64,000 nucleotides of DNA from Hyphomicrobiales bacterium (GTDB lineage Bacteria > Pseudomonadota > Alphaproteobacteria > Rhizobiales > Rhizobiaceae). Within the stretch, counting starts at the first letter, position 1; every line of letters starts with the position of its first letter. Below the pieces are notes generated by a model. It searched no databases. It was not told where the DNA came from and saw only the letters and a program-made list of their open reading frames with translations. The DNA lies in the NCBI GenBank assembly GCA_900471485.1, contig UCEU01000004.1:124001-188000 (forward strand), in the 5' to 3' direction. Position numbers and translations under genes: made by a program. This document shows positions 8,056 to 16,715 of this stretch, piece after piece.

Positions 8056-9081
8056 ATGGCAGAGGTCAAGCGAAGGCGTATCGGGATTGTCGGGGCCGGC
8101 TGGGTCAGCGAATATCATCTGCCGGCATGGATGAAGCAGTCGGCGCGCGCGGACGTGGTCGCGATCGCCGATCCTTCCGCGGAGGCGCGGGCGGCCAGAG
8201 CCAGGACGTTCGGCATTGCCCGGGACTATGCGAGCGCGGAAACGATGCTGGCAGAAGAAGCGCTTGATTGCGTCGATATCTGCGCGCCACGCGAGGTGCA
8301 TGTGGAGCTTGTGCGCCTGGCGGCAGCAAGAGGCGTCGATATCATCTGCCAGAAGCCCCTGGCGCCCGATTTTGATCAAGCGGCCGCTCTTGTCGCCGGC
8401 CTGCCCAAGTCGGCCCGCCTGATGGTCCACGAGAACTGGCGGTTTCGTGCCTATTATCGCCATCTGAAGGCCTGGCTGGACGAGGGGCTGGCAGGGGACA
8501 TCAGGCAGGTCCAGTTCGAGTTTTTCTCAAGCGGCATGATCGCCGGTGCCGATGGCAATAGACCGGCTCTCACCCGCCAGCCGTTTTTCCGCACGCAGCA
8601 GCGTTTGCTGGTGATGGAGGTGATGATCCACCATCTCGATACCTTGCGTTATCTGCTCGGCGAGATGGAGGTGGTTGCCGCGCGTCTCGAACGCAGCAAC
8701 GACGACATTGTCGCCGAGGATGTGGCGTCGGTCGTTCTGCGCAGGCTGGACGATGGGGTCATCGTCACGGTAAATGCCAATCTCGCCGTTCATGGTGCGC
8801 CGCCGGCGCCGCGTGATCATTTGCGGATCTTTGGGACGCGGGCAACGCTGGAATTGGAAGGAAGCCGTCTTTCAGCGAAGGGCTATGTTCAGCGCGAGGA
8901 AGAGTTCGATGCGGATGCCGTTTATCAGGGCGCTTATGATGCGACGATCGCGCATTTCCTCGATGGACTGGACGGCCACGTGACGATGGAAACGATGCCC
9001 GCCGACAATTTGAAGACGCTGGCTTTGGTCGAAGACATCTATCGGCTGAGCGGGTTCGACGCCCAGCATAAACCGCGATAA
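8056..9081 (+). CDS. Gfo/Idh/MocA-family oxidoreductase, candidate sugar dehydrogenase
   Basis: A 341-residue NAD(P)-dependent oxidoreductase. The Rossmann loop GIVGAGWVSEYHLPAW is at the N-terminus, and QKPLAP near residue 98 occupies the usual EKP position, so the Glu is replaced by Gln. HENWRFR and MEVMIHHLDTLRYLLGEM belong to the C-terminal substrate domain. Relatives oxidise sugars at C1 or inositol. GTGAGG stands 12 bases before the ATG at 8056. It is followed after 28 bases by the GntR regulator on the same strand and faces the dehydratase operon. It probably oxidises the monosaccharide released by the GH39 enzyme to a lactone. Substrate inferred from context. Confidence 0.9.
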   Translation: MAEVKRRRIGIVGAGWVSEYHLPAWMKQSARADVVAIADPSAEARAARARTFGIARDYASAETMLAEEALDCVDICAPREVHVELVRLAAARGVDIICQKPLAPDFDQAAALVAGLPKSARLMVHENWRFRAYYRHLKAWLDEGLAGDIRQVQFEFFSSGMIAGADGNRPALTRQPFFRTQQRLLVMEVMIHHLDTLRYLLGEMEVVAARLERSNDDIVAEDVASVVLRRLDDGVIVTVNANLAVHGAPPAPRDHLRIFGTRATLELEGSRLSAKGYVQREEEFDADAVYQGAYDATIAHFLDGLDGHVTMETMPADNLKTLALVEDIYRLSGFDAQHKPR

Positions 9082-9109
9082 AATGACCCGCCCGCCGGAG
9101 GAGCTATTG

Positions 9110-9781
9110 ATGCAGACGCGCGATGACATCCCTGAACAAGAGATCGAACACGACGATCTGAGCATTGCGCGTGCGCTAGAAGAGGACATCATCTTCGGAA
9201 GGCTGGCGCCCGGCGCCCGGTTGACGGAGGATACGCTGCTTGCACGCTTCCATGTCACGCGCCATTTTGCCCGCCAGGCGATTGTCCAGTTGGAAACGAT
9301 GGGCATCGTCGTGCGCGAGCGCAATAAGGGCGCGACCGTCCGTTCACTGACATCGCGGCAGGTGCAGGAGATCTACGACGTCCGCGAACTGCTCCAAAGG
9401 CAGGCGGCACTCTGGATTCCGTTGCCGGCGCCTGACGAACTGATTGCCGAACTGATGGCATTGCACGAGGAGCATGGCCGGCACATCGAAGCCGGATACC
9501 TGCGTGGCGTGCACGAGGCCAACGACAGATTCCATCTGACGCTCTTCGGTGCCTGCGGCAATTCCCATCTCGTGCAGTCGATCGAGCTTTACATGCGCCT
9601 CAGCCTGCCTGTGCGCGCAAACTCGATGTCGAGCAAGGAATCGCTGCAGATCTCGCATGAACATCATCGGTTGATGATCGAGATGCTGAAGGGCAGGGAC
9701 AATTGGGTTTTGGCACAGCTCTGTGTCGATCACCTGCAGCCGAGCAAGACGCGCTATCTCGCTTTTGTAAGCGAAGGCTGA
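9110..9781 (+). CDS. GntR-family regulator (FCD domain)
   Basis: A 223-residue regulator. The winged helix at residues about 20-75 includes LTEDTLLARFHVTRHFARQA and LETMGIVVRERNKGATV; an all-helical FCD effector domain follows, with NDRFHLTLF and HEHHRLMIEML supplying likely metal or ligand His residues. The ATG at 9110 is chosen because GGAGGAG stands 6 bases before it; an ATG at 9083 precedes that site. It is co-transcribed with the Gfo/Idh gene and ends at a strong hairpin terminator. It is the obvious candidate to bind the TTRTCRATAA motifs at 7888, 8027, 11579 and 11684 and respond to a sugar acid; this is inference. Confidence 0.92.
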   Translation: MQTRDDIPEQEIEHDDLSIARALEEDIIFGRLAPGARLTEDTLLARFHVTRHFARQAIVQLETMGIVVRERNKGATVRSLTSRQVQEIYDVRELLQRQAALWIPLPAPDELIAELMALHEEHGRHIEAGYLRGVHEANDRFHLTLFGACGNSHLVQSIELYMRLSLPVRANSMSSKESLQISHEHHRLMIEMLKGRDNWVLAQLCVDHLQPSKTRYLAFVSEG

Positions 9782-9807
9782 GGTTTGTTCTTCTTCAAAG
9801 GATGATG

Positions 9808-9840
9808 GAGCGCAACCCGGAGGGTTGCGCTCTCTTTCTC
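9808..9840 (+). terminator. intrinsic terminator of the Gfo/Idh-GntR operon
   Basis: GAGCGCAACCC (9808-9818) and GGGTTGCGCTC (9822-9832) form an 11-bp perfect stem with a 3-base loop, followed by TCTTTCTC. It sits between convergent genes ending at 9781 and 9849. Confidence 0.8.
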
Positions 9841-9848
9841 CTGCCGCC

Positions 9849-11453
9849 TCACCAATCCAGGCGGAGGAGGGAGACGCCCTGGCGCGGCAGGGAGAAGTTG
9901 AGATCGATCTTGCCGTCCTTCACTGAAACCGATGCCTTGTCGTCGATTTGTGCAAGCTTGCCGGATGCCTCGAGCTTGGCGTAATCGGGATCGCTGATTT
10001 CCTGCGGCTTGCCCATTTCCTTCCAGATGCGGAAGGCGTTGGAGTGCTGCTCATCCATCCGGAAATGCTTGAGCGCGGCCGGGCGGCCGCCCCAGCCGTC
10101 GATGGAAAGGCTGACTTCAGCGGCGGGGCCGGCCTCGTCATCGTCATGATAGTGCCAGACGAGAACCGAAACGCCCTTGTCGTCACGTGTCGCCACGACA
10201 TTGACATCAGGCTTGTCGCGGACGCCGTGGCTCATGATGTCCTCGATGTCGCGACGATGGTCACTGTCCGATTCCAGCCACTCGCCGCCGAGCTTGCCGA
10301 GCATGCGGAAACCGTTCAGCACGGCCTTGTCGACGCCGTTTGTGGCCAGATCCCGGAAGCCGTCGAAATAGGGCTGATCGTCGAAGAGGAAGGCCCAGGT
10401 CACCGCGCCTTCAATCTCGATATTGGCTCGGCGCGACAGTTCGTAGGTTCGGATCATGCTCTCGACGACATAGACGCCGTAGAGAGGGCCGTTGCGGTAG
10501 CCGTTCTGCGGGTGGACGCGCGCAGAGCAGGCTGCGCACCCCTCAGGATCGGATTCGCCGATGACGACCGGCAGGTGCCGCAGTTCGGGGAATTCGTTGA
10601 TGATGGCGAGGTTGGTTTCGATATCTCGCAGCTGCTTGTGCAGGCCCATGCGTACGTGGCCGTCGTAGATGACCGGATTGCCCTTGGCGTGGAAAGCGAT
10701 GAAATCGAGCGGTGGCTTGTTTTCGACCACATGACGGAGGAAGGCGCGCAGGAATGTCTGTGCCTTTTCATTGGCAAAGGCGCCGCATGTGTGCGGGCCG
10801 CCGACGCGTGCCTTCGGCAGGGCGCGTTTCACCGCATGCGCGCTCGCATCATACATGGCGCAGAATTCCGGGATGGTGCCGGTCCAGTAATGGCCGTCGG
10901 GTTCGTTCCACACCTCCCAGGGCCACGAGGAGACGACGTCTTCACCATAGCGGTCGGCGAGATGGCGCGCCCAGGCTTCGATCAGGTCGCCCCACTTCTT
11001 CAGATCTTTCGGCGGGGCCGTCCAGCCGGTGGTGATCGTCGCGTATTTGTCCGCCGGCTCCCAATGATGTTTGTATGGCCCGTCGAAATCGGAAAGCGCT
11101 TCCGGCGTGAAGCCGATCTGGATCAGCGGGACGTTGCCTGCCTCGACATAGGTGTCGAAGATCTGGTCGATAATCGTCCAATCATAGACGGGATTGCCGT
11201 TGGCGTCCTCGGTATAGGCATTGGTCGAGCCCCATTTCAAGGCCGGCTTGCCGTCACCGCTGGTCAGCAGATTATGCGCGCGGATGTGCGGGGCGGTGGC
11301 GCTGAGCTCCGACAATTCCTTCAGGAGCTTCTTGCCATGCGGAGAATAAGTGTAGTTGGGCTCGTCATAACCGAACCAGTTCCACAGCGGCTTATAAGGG
11401 CCTGTCGGCCTCCCGGCGTGAACGTTGATGGTCACGTCATAGGAACTCGTCAT
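9849..11453 (-). CDS. GH39-type glycoside hydrolase, likely beta-xylosidase
   Basis: A 534-residue protein matching the glycoside hydrolase 39 layout. A TIM barrel opens with PLWNWFGYDEPN, SSWPWEVWNEPDGHYW carries the likely acid/base Glu, and PVVIGESDPEG carries the likely nucleophile. A beta-rich C-terminal domain ends PRQGVSLLRLDW. No signal peptide is visible, so it is probably cytoplasmic and acts on imported oligosaccharides. The ATG at 11453 follows GAGGAAAAG; 35 extra upstream codons look non-coding. It faces the oligopeptide-type importer at 11831 across a gap with two TTRTCRATAA copies. GH39 members cleave beta-xylosides, alpha-L-iduronides or arabinosides; the exact sugar here is not proven. 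Confidence 0.88.
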   Translation of the reverse strand: MTSSYDVTINVHAGRPTGPYKPLWNWFGYDEPNYTYSPHGKKLLKELSELSATAPHIRAHNLLTSGDGKPALKWGSTNAYTEDANGNPVYDWTIIDQIFDTYVEAGNVPLIQIGFTPEALSDFDGPYKHHWEPADKYATITTGWTAPPKDLKKWGDLIEAWARHLADRYGEDVVSSWPWEVWNEPDGHYWTGTIPEFCAMYDASAHAVKRALPKARVGGPHTCGAFANEKAQTFLRAFLRHVVENKPPLDFIAFHAKGNPVIYDGHVRMGLHKQLRDIETNLAIINEFPELRHLPVVIGESDPEGCAACSARVHPQNGYRNGPLYGVYVVESMIRTYELSRRANIEIEGAVTWAFLFDDQPYFDGFRDLATNGVDKAVLNGFRMLGKLGGEWLESDSDHRRDIEDIMSHGVRDKPDVNVVATRDDKGVSVLVWHYHDDDEAGPAAEVSLSIDGWGGRPAALKHFRMDEQHSNAFRIWKEMGKPQEISDPDYAKLEASGKLAQIDDKASVSVKDGKIDLNFSLPRQGVSLLRLDW

Positions 11454-11578
11454 CGTCTTTTCCTCTTGAACGGTCACGCCCCAGCCTCCTCCCGAAGCTC
11501 GACCGACCAAATTGTGATGAAGTGCGGCCGTCTTGGGAGGGCGCCGCGCTCGTCGCAAAAGCTAAGCAAAACGACCAT

Positions 11579-11591
11579 TTTGTCAATAATA
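11579..11591 (+). promoter_or_regulatory. TTRTCRATAA motif, copy 3
   Basis: TTTGTCAATAATA shares the core TTGTCAATAA with the copy at 7888. It lies in the AT-rich centre of the gap between the divergent GH39 and importer genes. Confidence 0.45.
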
Positions 11592-11683
11592 TAAAAAGAC
11601 GACGCATATCAGAAGATGGAAAACGTCGAAAAATACAGGATTTTCGGGCATTTCAAAAATTACCTGTTGCCGTCTGTGGAAAA

Positions 11684-11696
11684 ATTGTCGATAAAT
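11684..11696 (+). promoter_or_regulatory. TTRTCRATAA motif, copy 4
   Basis: ATTGTCGATAAAT matches the copy at 7888 at 11 of 13 positions and lies 105 bases from copy 3. Paired copies occur in both divergent gaps of the locus (139 bp apart in the other). Confidence 0.5.
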
Positions 11697-11830
11697 ATGC
11701 AGGCAAAGCTTTTCGTCTGGAGGAGACATATGGGTCTCGATGCCCCTGTGCAGACGCTTTTGCCGGTACGCGATCGATAACGGTTTACGGGAAGCGCCCG
11801 CCCATGCGGGCCAAAGAGGAGGAGCGTCCG

Positions 11831-13732
11831 ATGAGGTTCCCTAGATTTGCAGTCATTGCCTTATTGTCTCTCGCCGCTCTGCCTGCCTACGCGCAGGATT
11901 TCATTGCCGGCATCCCGCGCAATGAAACTCTGATCATTCAGGGTACGCCGCAGCAGAATGCCGACTGGTTCAACGTCTGGGCGCCGGGTGGCGGCGGGGC
12001 TGCCAATCTCAACGGGCTGCAGCAGCTGACGACCGATACGCTCTGGTTCATCAACCCGGAGGGTGGGCCGGATGCCTGGCAGAACGCGCTGGCCGCCGAG
12101 CCGCCGGCCTACAATGCCGATTTCACCCAGATGACGGTGAAGTTGCGCAAGGGCATCTACTGGAGCGATGGCGTCGAATTCACCAGCGACGACGTGGTCT
12201 ATACGGTCCAGACCCAGATCGACCATCCGGGCATGTCCTGGAGCGCGCCCTTTACCGTTAATGTCGCCAGCATGGAAAATCCAGATCCGCAGACCGTGAT
12301 CTTCCATCTGAAGAAGCCCAATTCGCGTTTCCACACGCTTTTCACCGTGCGCTGGAACGCCGCCTGGATCATGCCGAAGCATGTCTTCGAAAAGGCAGGC
12401 GATCCACTGGCATTCAAGAACAATCCCCCGGTCTCGCTCAGCGCCTATGTGCTGCAGAGCTATGACAAGGGCGGCAACTGGACCATCTGGAAATTGCGTG
12501 ACGACTGGCAGCGCACCTCGATCGGCATGGCCGCCAAGGAGCCGCCGCAGGTGAAATATGTCGTCTATCGCGCCGCCGGCAATCCGGAGGCCCGCGTCAT
12601 CGAGCAGCGCAATCACAATCTCGACGTCATCAACGACATGGCGCCCGAGGGCATGTTCGCCATGATGCGTGACAGCAAGAGCGTCGCTTCCTGGCTGAAG
12701 GGTTTCCCCTATGCCCATCCGGATCCGACCCTGCCGTCCGTGCTGCTTAACACCAAGAAACCGCCCTTCGACAACAAGGATGTGCGTTGGGCGCTGGCAC
12801 TGATGATCGATATCCGTGCTGTCGCACTCGGCTCCTATCGCGGTGCCGCCAATCTCGCTGCACTTGCGACGCCACCGACGGGCTCGGCGCTGGACGCCTA
12901 TTACGCGCCGATGCAGGAGTGGCTTACAAAATTCGAGCTCGATACCGGCAGCCGCAAGATCAAGCCCTACGATCCCAATATCTCGGCTCAGATCGCCACG
13001 ATGGTGCGTGGCCAGTGGGGCGACCAGATCCCGACCGATCCGAAGCAATTGCAGCGCACCTTCGGCTTCGGCTGGTGGAAGCAGGATGTCCAGGCTGCCG
13101 CCGAGTTGCTGCAGAGGGCAGGCTTCAAGAAGAGCGGCAATCAATGGCTGAAGCCTGACGGCAAGCCGTTCACGATCCGCCTGCAGGTCGAGGGTGATGC
13201 CATCCCGACGCTGGCACGCGCCGGTACCGTCATTGCCCAGCAATGGAGCCAGAACGGCATTGCCACGAAGGTGGATGTTGCCGGCCCGACCAATGGCCAG
13301 CGCCTGTCCACCGGCGATTACGAGGCGGCAATCTACTGGAGCATCGAAACCTGGGGTGGCCACCCGGACCTGTCCTTCTTCCTGGACAGCTATCATTCGG
13401 AATTCATCAAGCCGCTCGGCCAGATCCAGCCGCCGCGTAACCTGCAGCGCTGGCAGGATCCACGCCTCGACGACCTGATCGTGAAAAATCGGTCCATCGC
13501 CTTCGATTCGCCTGATGTCACGAAGGTCGGCCAGGACTTCCTGAAGCTCGCCGTCGAGGAGATGCCGATGATCCCATTGATGGCCTATAACAAGTTCGCG
13601 CCGTTCGACACGACTTACTGGACCAACTATCCAAGTGCCGAAAATCCCTATTCGGCTTCCGGCCCGAACTGGTCGAACATCCGCTACCTGGTAACCGGCC
13701 TGAAGGCCAATCCTGCGGCTCCCAAGAACTGA
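11831..13732 (+). CDS. ABC transporter substrate-binding protein, family 5 (oligosaccharide/peptide type)
   Basis: A 633-residue exported binding protein. A signal peptide is plain at residues 1-22 (MRFPRFAVIALLSLAALPAY followed by AQ). The mature part has the family-5 fold: KLRKGIYWSDGVEFTSDDVV near residue 110 and a long C-terminal lobe. The ATG at 11831 follows GAGGAGGAG; an upstream open frame from 11522 covers the promoter region and is rejected. Although the family is named for peptides, several members bind oligosaccharides, and the facing GH39 gene suggests a xyloside or related oligomer. A strong hairpin follows the gene at 13745, before the permease genes. Confidence 0.92.
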   Translation: MRFPRFAVIALLSLAALPAYAQDFIAGIPRNETLIIQGTPQQNADWFNVWAPGGGGAANLNGLQQLTTDTLWFINPEGGPDAWQNALAAEPPAYNADFTQMTVKLRKGIYWSDGVEFTSDDVVYTVQTQIDHPGMSWSAPFTVNVASMENPDPQTVIFHLKKPNSRFHTLFTVRWNAAWIMPKHVFEKAGDPLAFKNNPPVSLSAYVLQSYDKGGNWTIWKLRDDWQRTSIGMAAKEPPQVKYVVYRAAGNPEARVIEQRNHNLDVINDMAPEGMFAMMRDSKSVASWLKGFPYAHPDPTLPSVLLNTKKPPFDNKDVRWALALMIDIRAVALGSYRGAANLAALATPPTGSALDAYYAPMQEWLTKFELDTGSRKIKPYDPNISAQIATMVRGQWGDQIPTDPKQLQRTFGFGWWKQDVQAAAELLQRAGFKKSGNQWLKPDGKPFTIRLQVEGDAIPTLARAGTVIAQQWSQNGIATKVDVAGPTNGQRLSTGDYEAAIYWSIETWGGHPDLSFFLDSYHSEFIKPLGQIQPPRNLQRWQDPRLDDLIVKNRSIAFDSPDVTKVGQDFLKLAVEEMPMIPLMAYNKFAPFDTTYWTNYPSAENPYSASGPNWSNIRYLVTGLKANPAAPKN

Positions 13733-13744
13733 TCGCGCCGATAT

Positions 13745-13774
13745 GGGGAGTGGCCGAGCTGTCGGCCGCTCCCC
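13745..13774 (+). other. intercistronic hairpin after binding-protein gene
   Basis: GGGGAGTGGCCGA (13745-13757) pairs with TCGGCCGCTCCCC (13762-13774) over a GCTG loop, with one G-U pair. No T run follows. It likely stabilises or partly terminates the transcript so that the binding protein is made in excess over the permeases. Confidence 0.6.
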
Positions 13775-13808
13775 TCTGCTCTTTGCATGCTACTGGAGGG
13801 TGAATGCC

Positions 13809-14813
13809 ATGAATGGCTTTCTGATCTATGCGGGCAAACGTTTCCTGCAGTTCCTTTTCGTCGTCGTCACCGGCATCACACTCGCGTTTCTCATTACGCA
13901 TTTCTCTCCGGTCGATCCGGTTGAGCAGACCGTGTCGCTGCTGACGAGCTTCGGCTCGACCGATCCGCAGGCGGTCGATATCCTGCGCCAGTCGCTGCGG
14001 GAACTCTACGGAACCGGCGGTCCCCTCATCGACCAGTATTTCACCTTCTGGGGGCGGGTGCTGACAGGCGATTTCGGCCCGTCGCTGTCGTCCTTCCCGA
14101 CACCGGTCATGACCGTCATCGGTCGCGCCTTGCCCTGGACCGTCGGCCTGCTGACGCTGGCAACCATCATTGCCTGGATCATCGGCAACCTGCTCGGCGC
14201 GCTTGCCGGCTATTTCCGCGACAGCCGGCTGCTCAAACTTGCCGGCATCGTCATCATGGCGATGCAGCCGATCCCCACCTATATTGTCGGCCTCAGCCTC
14301 GTCATTCTCTTCGGCTTCATCTGGCCGATCCTGCCGATCAGCGACGGTGCACAGGTCAACCTCGCGCCGGGCTTCAACTGGACCTTCATCAGCTCGGTCA
14401 TCGAGCACGGCATATTGCCGGCACTGACGCTGGTGCTCGTCGGCATCGGCGGCTGGTTCATCTCCATGCGCTCTCTGGTCTCCAACATCGTCACCGACGA
14501 CCATGTCGTCTATGCCGAACTTGGCGGCGTGCGCTCGCGCAGCATCTTTTCACATTACGTGGCCCGCAACGCCATGCTGCCGCAGGTGACAGGTCTGGCG
14601 CTCAGCCTCGGCAATGTGTTCGGCGGCGCCGTCATCGTCGAATTCGTCTTCAACTATCCTGGTATCGGCAAGCTTCTGATCTCGGGCATCTATTCCGGCG
14701 ATTACAGCCTAGTGCTCGGCGTCACCAGCATCGCCATCATCGCCGTCGCGGCGGCCGTCTTCCTGATCGACATCCTCTATCCGCTGATCGATCCGCGTGT
14801 AAAACTGGGATAA
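13809..14813 (+). CDS. ABC transporter permease (DppB type)
   Basis: A 334-residue inner-membrane permease of the oligopeptide class. It begins MNGFLIYAGKRFLQFLFVVV, has about six hydrophobic spans, and carries the cytoplasmic EAA-like loop near GVRSRSIFSHYVARNAMLPQ. FNYPGIGKLLISGIYSGDY near the C-terminus is typical of DppB/OppB. GGAGGG lies 8 bases upstream of the ATG at 13809; a GTG three codons earlier is a possible alternative. It is the second gene of a five-gene importer operon, 5 bases before the next permease. Confidence 0.93.
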   Translation: MNGFLIYAGKRFLQFLFVVVTGITLAFLITHFSPVDPVEQTVSLLTSFGSTDPQAVDILRQSLRELYGTGGPLIDQYFTFWGRVLTGDFGPSLSSFPTPVMTVIGRALPWTVGLLTLATIIAWIIGNLLGALAGYFRDSRLLKLAGIVIMAMQPIPTYIVGLSLVILFGFIWPILPISDGAQVNLAPGFNWTFISSVIEHGILPALTLVLVGIGGWFISMRSLVSNIVTDDHVVYAELGGVRSRSIFSHYVARNAMLPQVTGLALSLGNVFGGAVIVEFVFNYPGIGKLLISGIYSGDYSLVLGVTSIAIIAVAAAVFLIDILYPLIDPRVKLG

Positions 14814-14818
14814 TCGCG

Positions 14819-15676
14819 ATGTTCAAGATCCTCAGAGACCTGCTCCGCTATAACAAGGAATTCCTGTTCGGGACGATCCTGATCTTGATCATTGTCGGGT
14901 TGATCGTGTCGTCCTTCTTCTCGCCTTATGACGAGAATGCCATCTATGTCGTGATCCCCGACATGCCGCCCTCGGCCGAGTTCTGGCTGGGTACGACGTC
15001 GCGCGGCCAGGATGTCTTCTGGCAGATCGGTGCGTCGCTGCGCAACACGCTGCTCTTCGGCATCATCGTTGCCGTCATCAGCCGTCTCATTGCCCTCGTC
15101 GTCGGCCTGGTCTCCGGCTATGTCGGCGGACGCACCGACCAGATCATCATGGGCATCAATGATACGCTTGGCGCATTGCCGAACATCCCGATCCTGTTGC
15201 TTCTCGTCTTCGTGCTGCGTGACCAGATGACGTGGTCGATGCTGGCGATCGTCGCGGCCCTGCTCGGCTGGACGCACGACAGTCGTCTCATCCGCTCCGT
15301 CGCGCTCTCGCTGCGGCATCGGGAATTCACGCGCCATGCCGTCTTTTCCGGCATGCGCACGCCGCAGATCCTCGTTCGCGAGCATCTTCCCTATGTCATG
15401 CCGATCGTCTTCTTCACGACGATGAACAACCTCATCTGGGCAATCGGCCTGGAAGTGACGCTCTCCATTCTCGGCTTTTCCGACATCAACCGACCGACGG
15501 TCGGCGGCATGATCTATTGGGCCAATGCCCATTCCGCCATGGTGGCCGGTGTCTGGTGGTGGATCGCCTTCCCGATGCTCTTCGTGGTGATCCTTTTCCT
15601 CGGCCTCTTCATGCTCGCCATGTCGGTCAACGAATATATCGATCCGCGCTCGCGGCTGGCGCGGATGGGAGCCTGA
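14819..15676 (+). CDS. ABC transporter permease (DppC type)
   Basis: A 285-residue inner-membrane permease that pairs with the product of 13809. It has an N-terminal anchor (FGTILILIIVGLIVSSFF), the DppC-like FWLGTTSRGQDVFWQI segment, and an EAA loop around FSGMRTPQILVREHLPYVMP. Five to six spans are visible. It starts 5 bases after the previous stop and ends 4 bases before the first ATPase gene, so the genes are translated in close coupling. Confidence 0.93.
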   Translation: MFKILRDLLRYNKEFLFGTILILIIVGLIVSSFFSPYDENAIYVVIPDMPPSAEFWLGTTSRGQDVFWQIGASLRNTLLFGIIVAVISRLIALVVGLVSGYVGGRTDQIIMGINDTLGALPNIPILLLLVFVLRDQMTWSMLAIVAALLGWTHDSRLIRSVALSLRHREFTRHAVFSGMRTPQILVREHLPYVMPIVFFTTMNNLIWAIGLEVTLSILGFSDINRPTVGGMIYWANAHSAMVAGVWWWIAFPMLFVVILFLGLFMLAMSVNEYIDPRSRLARMGA

Positions 15677-15680
15677 GACG

Positions 15681-16715
15681 ATGCAGAACCTTTTGAGGAA
15701 AGCGCCCTTGACCCTTGTCGAAAAATCCCGGGACACGCTGACGATCGACGGGCTGAAATGTTACTACGTCAACGACTATTTCGGCGTCCGCCGCGAGATT
15801 CGCGCCGTCGACGATATCAGCCTGACAGTGCGCAAGAACGAGATCTATGGCATTGCCGGAGAATCCTCGAGCGGCAAGACCTCGCTGATCAAGACGCTTG
15901 CCGGCGCCATCCGCCCGCCGATGCGTGTTGTCGGCGGCACGGTCAATTTCAACTTCGGCGGCGAGCCGATCGACGTCTATGGTGAACCGCAGAAGATGCG
16001 GGCCGCCCGCTGGCGTCATATCTCCTATATCATGCAGGGCTCGATGAACGTGCTGAACCCGGTCCGGCGGGTGAAACACGCCTTCAACGACTTCGCCTTC
16101 CGGCACATGAACCTCGATCCCGCAGCTTTCCGCCAGCGGGTCGAGGCGCATCTTGCCCGCCTGCATCTCGATCCGCATGTGCTCGAAGCCTTCCCGCACC
16201 AGCTCTCCGGCGGCATGCGCCAGCGCCTGACGATCGCGCTCGCAACCGTCTGCGAACCGGAATTCATCATTGCAGATGAGCCGACAACGGCGCTCGATGT
16301 TATCGTGCAGCAGGATGTCCTGGCGACGATCAAGGACGTGCAGACGCGCATGCAGTCCTCGGTCATCTTCGTCACCCACGATATGTCCGTCCACGCCGCG
16401 ATTACCGATCGGCTGGCGATCATGTATGCTGGGCGACTTGCCGAGGAGGGGCTGACCCAGGCGATTTTTGACAATCCGCAGCATCCCTATACCGCCCACC
16501 TGATCGGCAGCCTGCCGCGCATCGGCGACACGAGAACGAGAAGGAGCCTACAGGGTAAACCGCCGGCACTTTCCAATCCTCCATCGGGGTGTCGTTTCCA
16601 TCCACGGTGCCCGATCGCCGTCGACCAATGCTCAAAGGAGGTGCCGGTCATGCAGCCGAGTGCCACCGGCGGGCGTGTGGCCTGTTTCAGGGCAGGGGAG
16701 TACAAAATCCAATGA
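15681..16715 (+). CDS. ABC transporter ATP-binding protein (DppD type)
   Basis: A 344-residue ATPase. Walker A is GESSSGKTS (near residue 61), the signature is LSGGMRQR, and Walker B is IIADEPTTALD followed by the HDMSVH switch region. The C-terminal CRFHPRCPIAVDQC segment is the oligopeptide/dipeptide C-terminal motif, which in relatives may hold an iron-sulfur cluster. It forms the cytoplasmic motor with the next gene product. Its stop overlaps the following start (ATGA at 16712). Confidence 0.94.
   Translation: MQNLLRKAPLTLVEKSRDTLTIDGLKCYYVNDYFGVRREIRAVDDISLTVRKNEIYGIAGESSSGKTSLIKTLAGAIRPPMRVVGGTVNFNFGGEPIDVYGEPQKMRAARWRHISYIMQGSMNVLNPVRRVKHAFNDFAFRHMNLDPAAFRQRVEAHLARLHLDPHVLEAFPHQLSGGMRQRLTIALATVCEPEFIIADEPTTALDVIVQQDVLATIKDVQTRMQSSVIFVTHDMSVHAAITDRLAIMYAGRLAEEGLTQAIFDNPQHPYTAHLIGSLPRIGDTRTRRSLQGKPPALSNPPSGCRFHPRCPIAVDQCSKEVPVMQPSATGGRVACFRAGEYKIQ

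Larger units (their letters stand above)
11454..11830. other. intergenic divergent promoter region
   Basis: This 377-base gap lies between the GH39 gene and the importer operon. It holds no convincing gene. Its centre (about 11570-11700) is AT-rich and contains two copies of the TTRTCRATAA motif. The right part, before the AGGAGGAG at about 11817, looks like a long leader for the binding-protein gene. Confidence 0.6.

Noticed and set aside
9948..11594. 548-codon plus-strand frame
   Set aside because: It lies antisense to the GH39 gene, has no ribosome site or recognisable domain, and arises from high-GC codon bias.
11861..13396. 511-codon minus-strand frame
   Set aside because: It is antisense to the oligomer-binding protein gene, which has a signal peptide and family-5 blocks.
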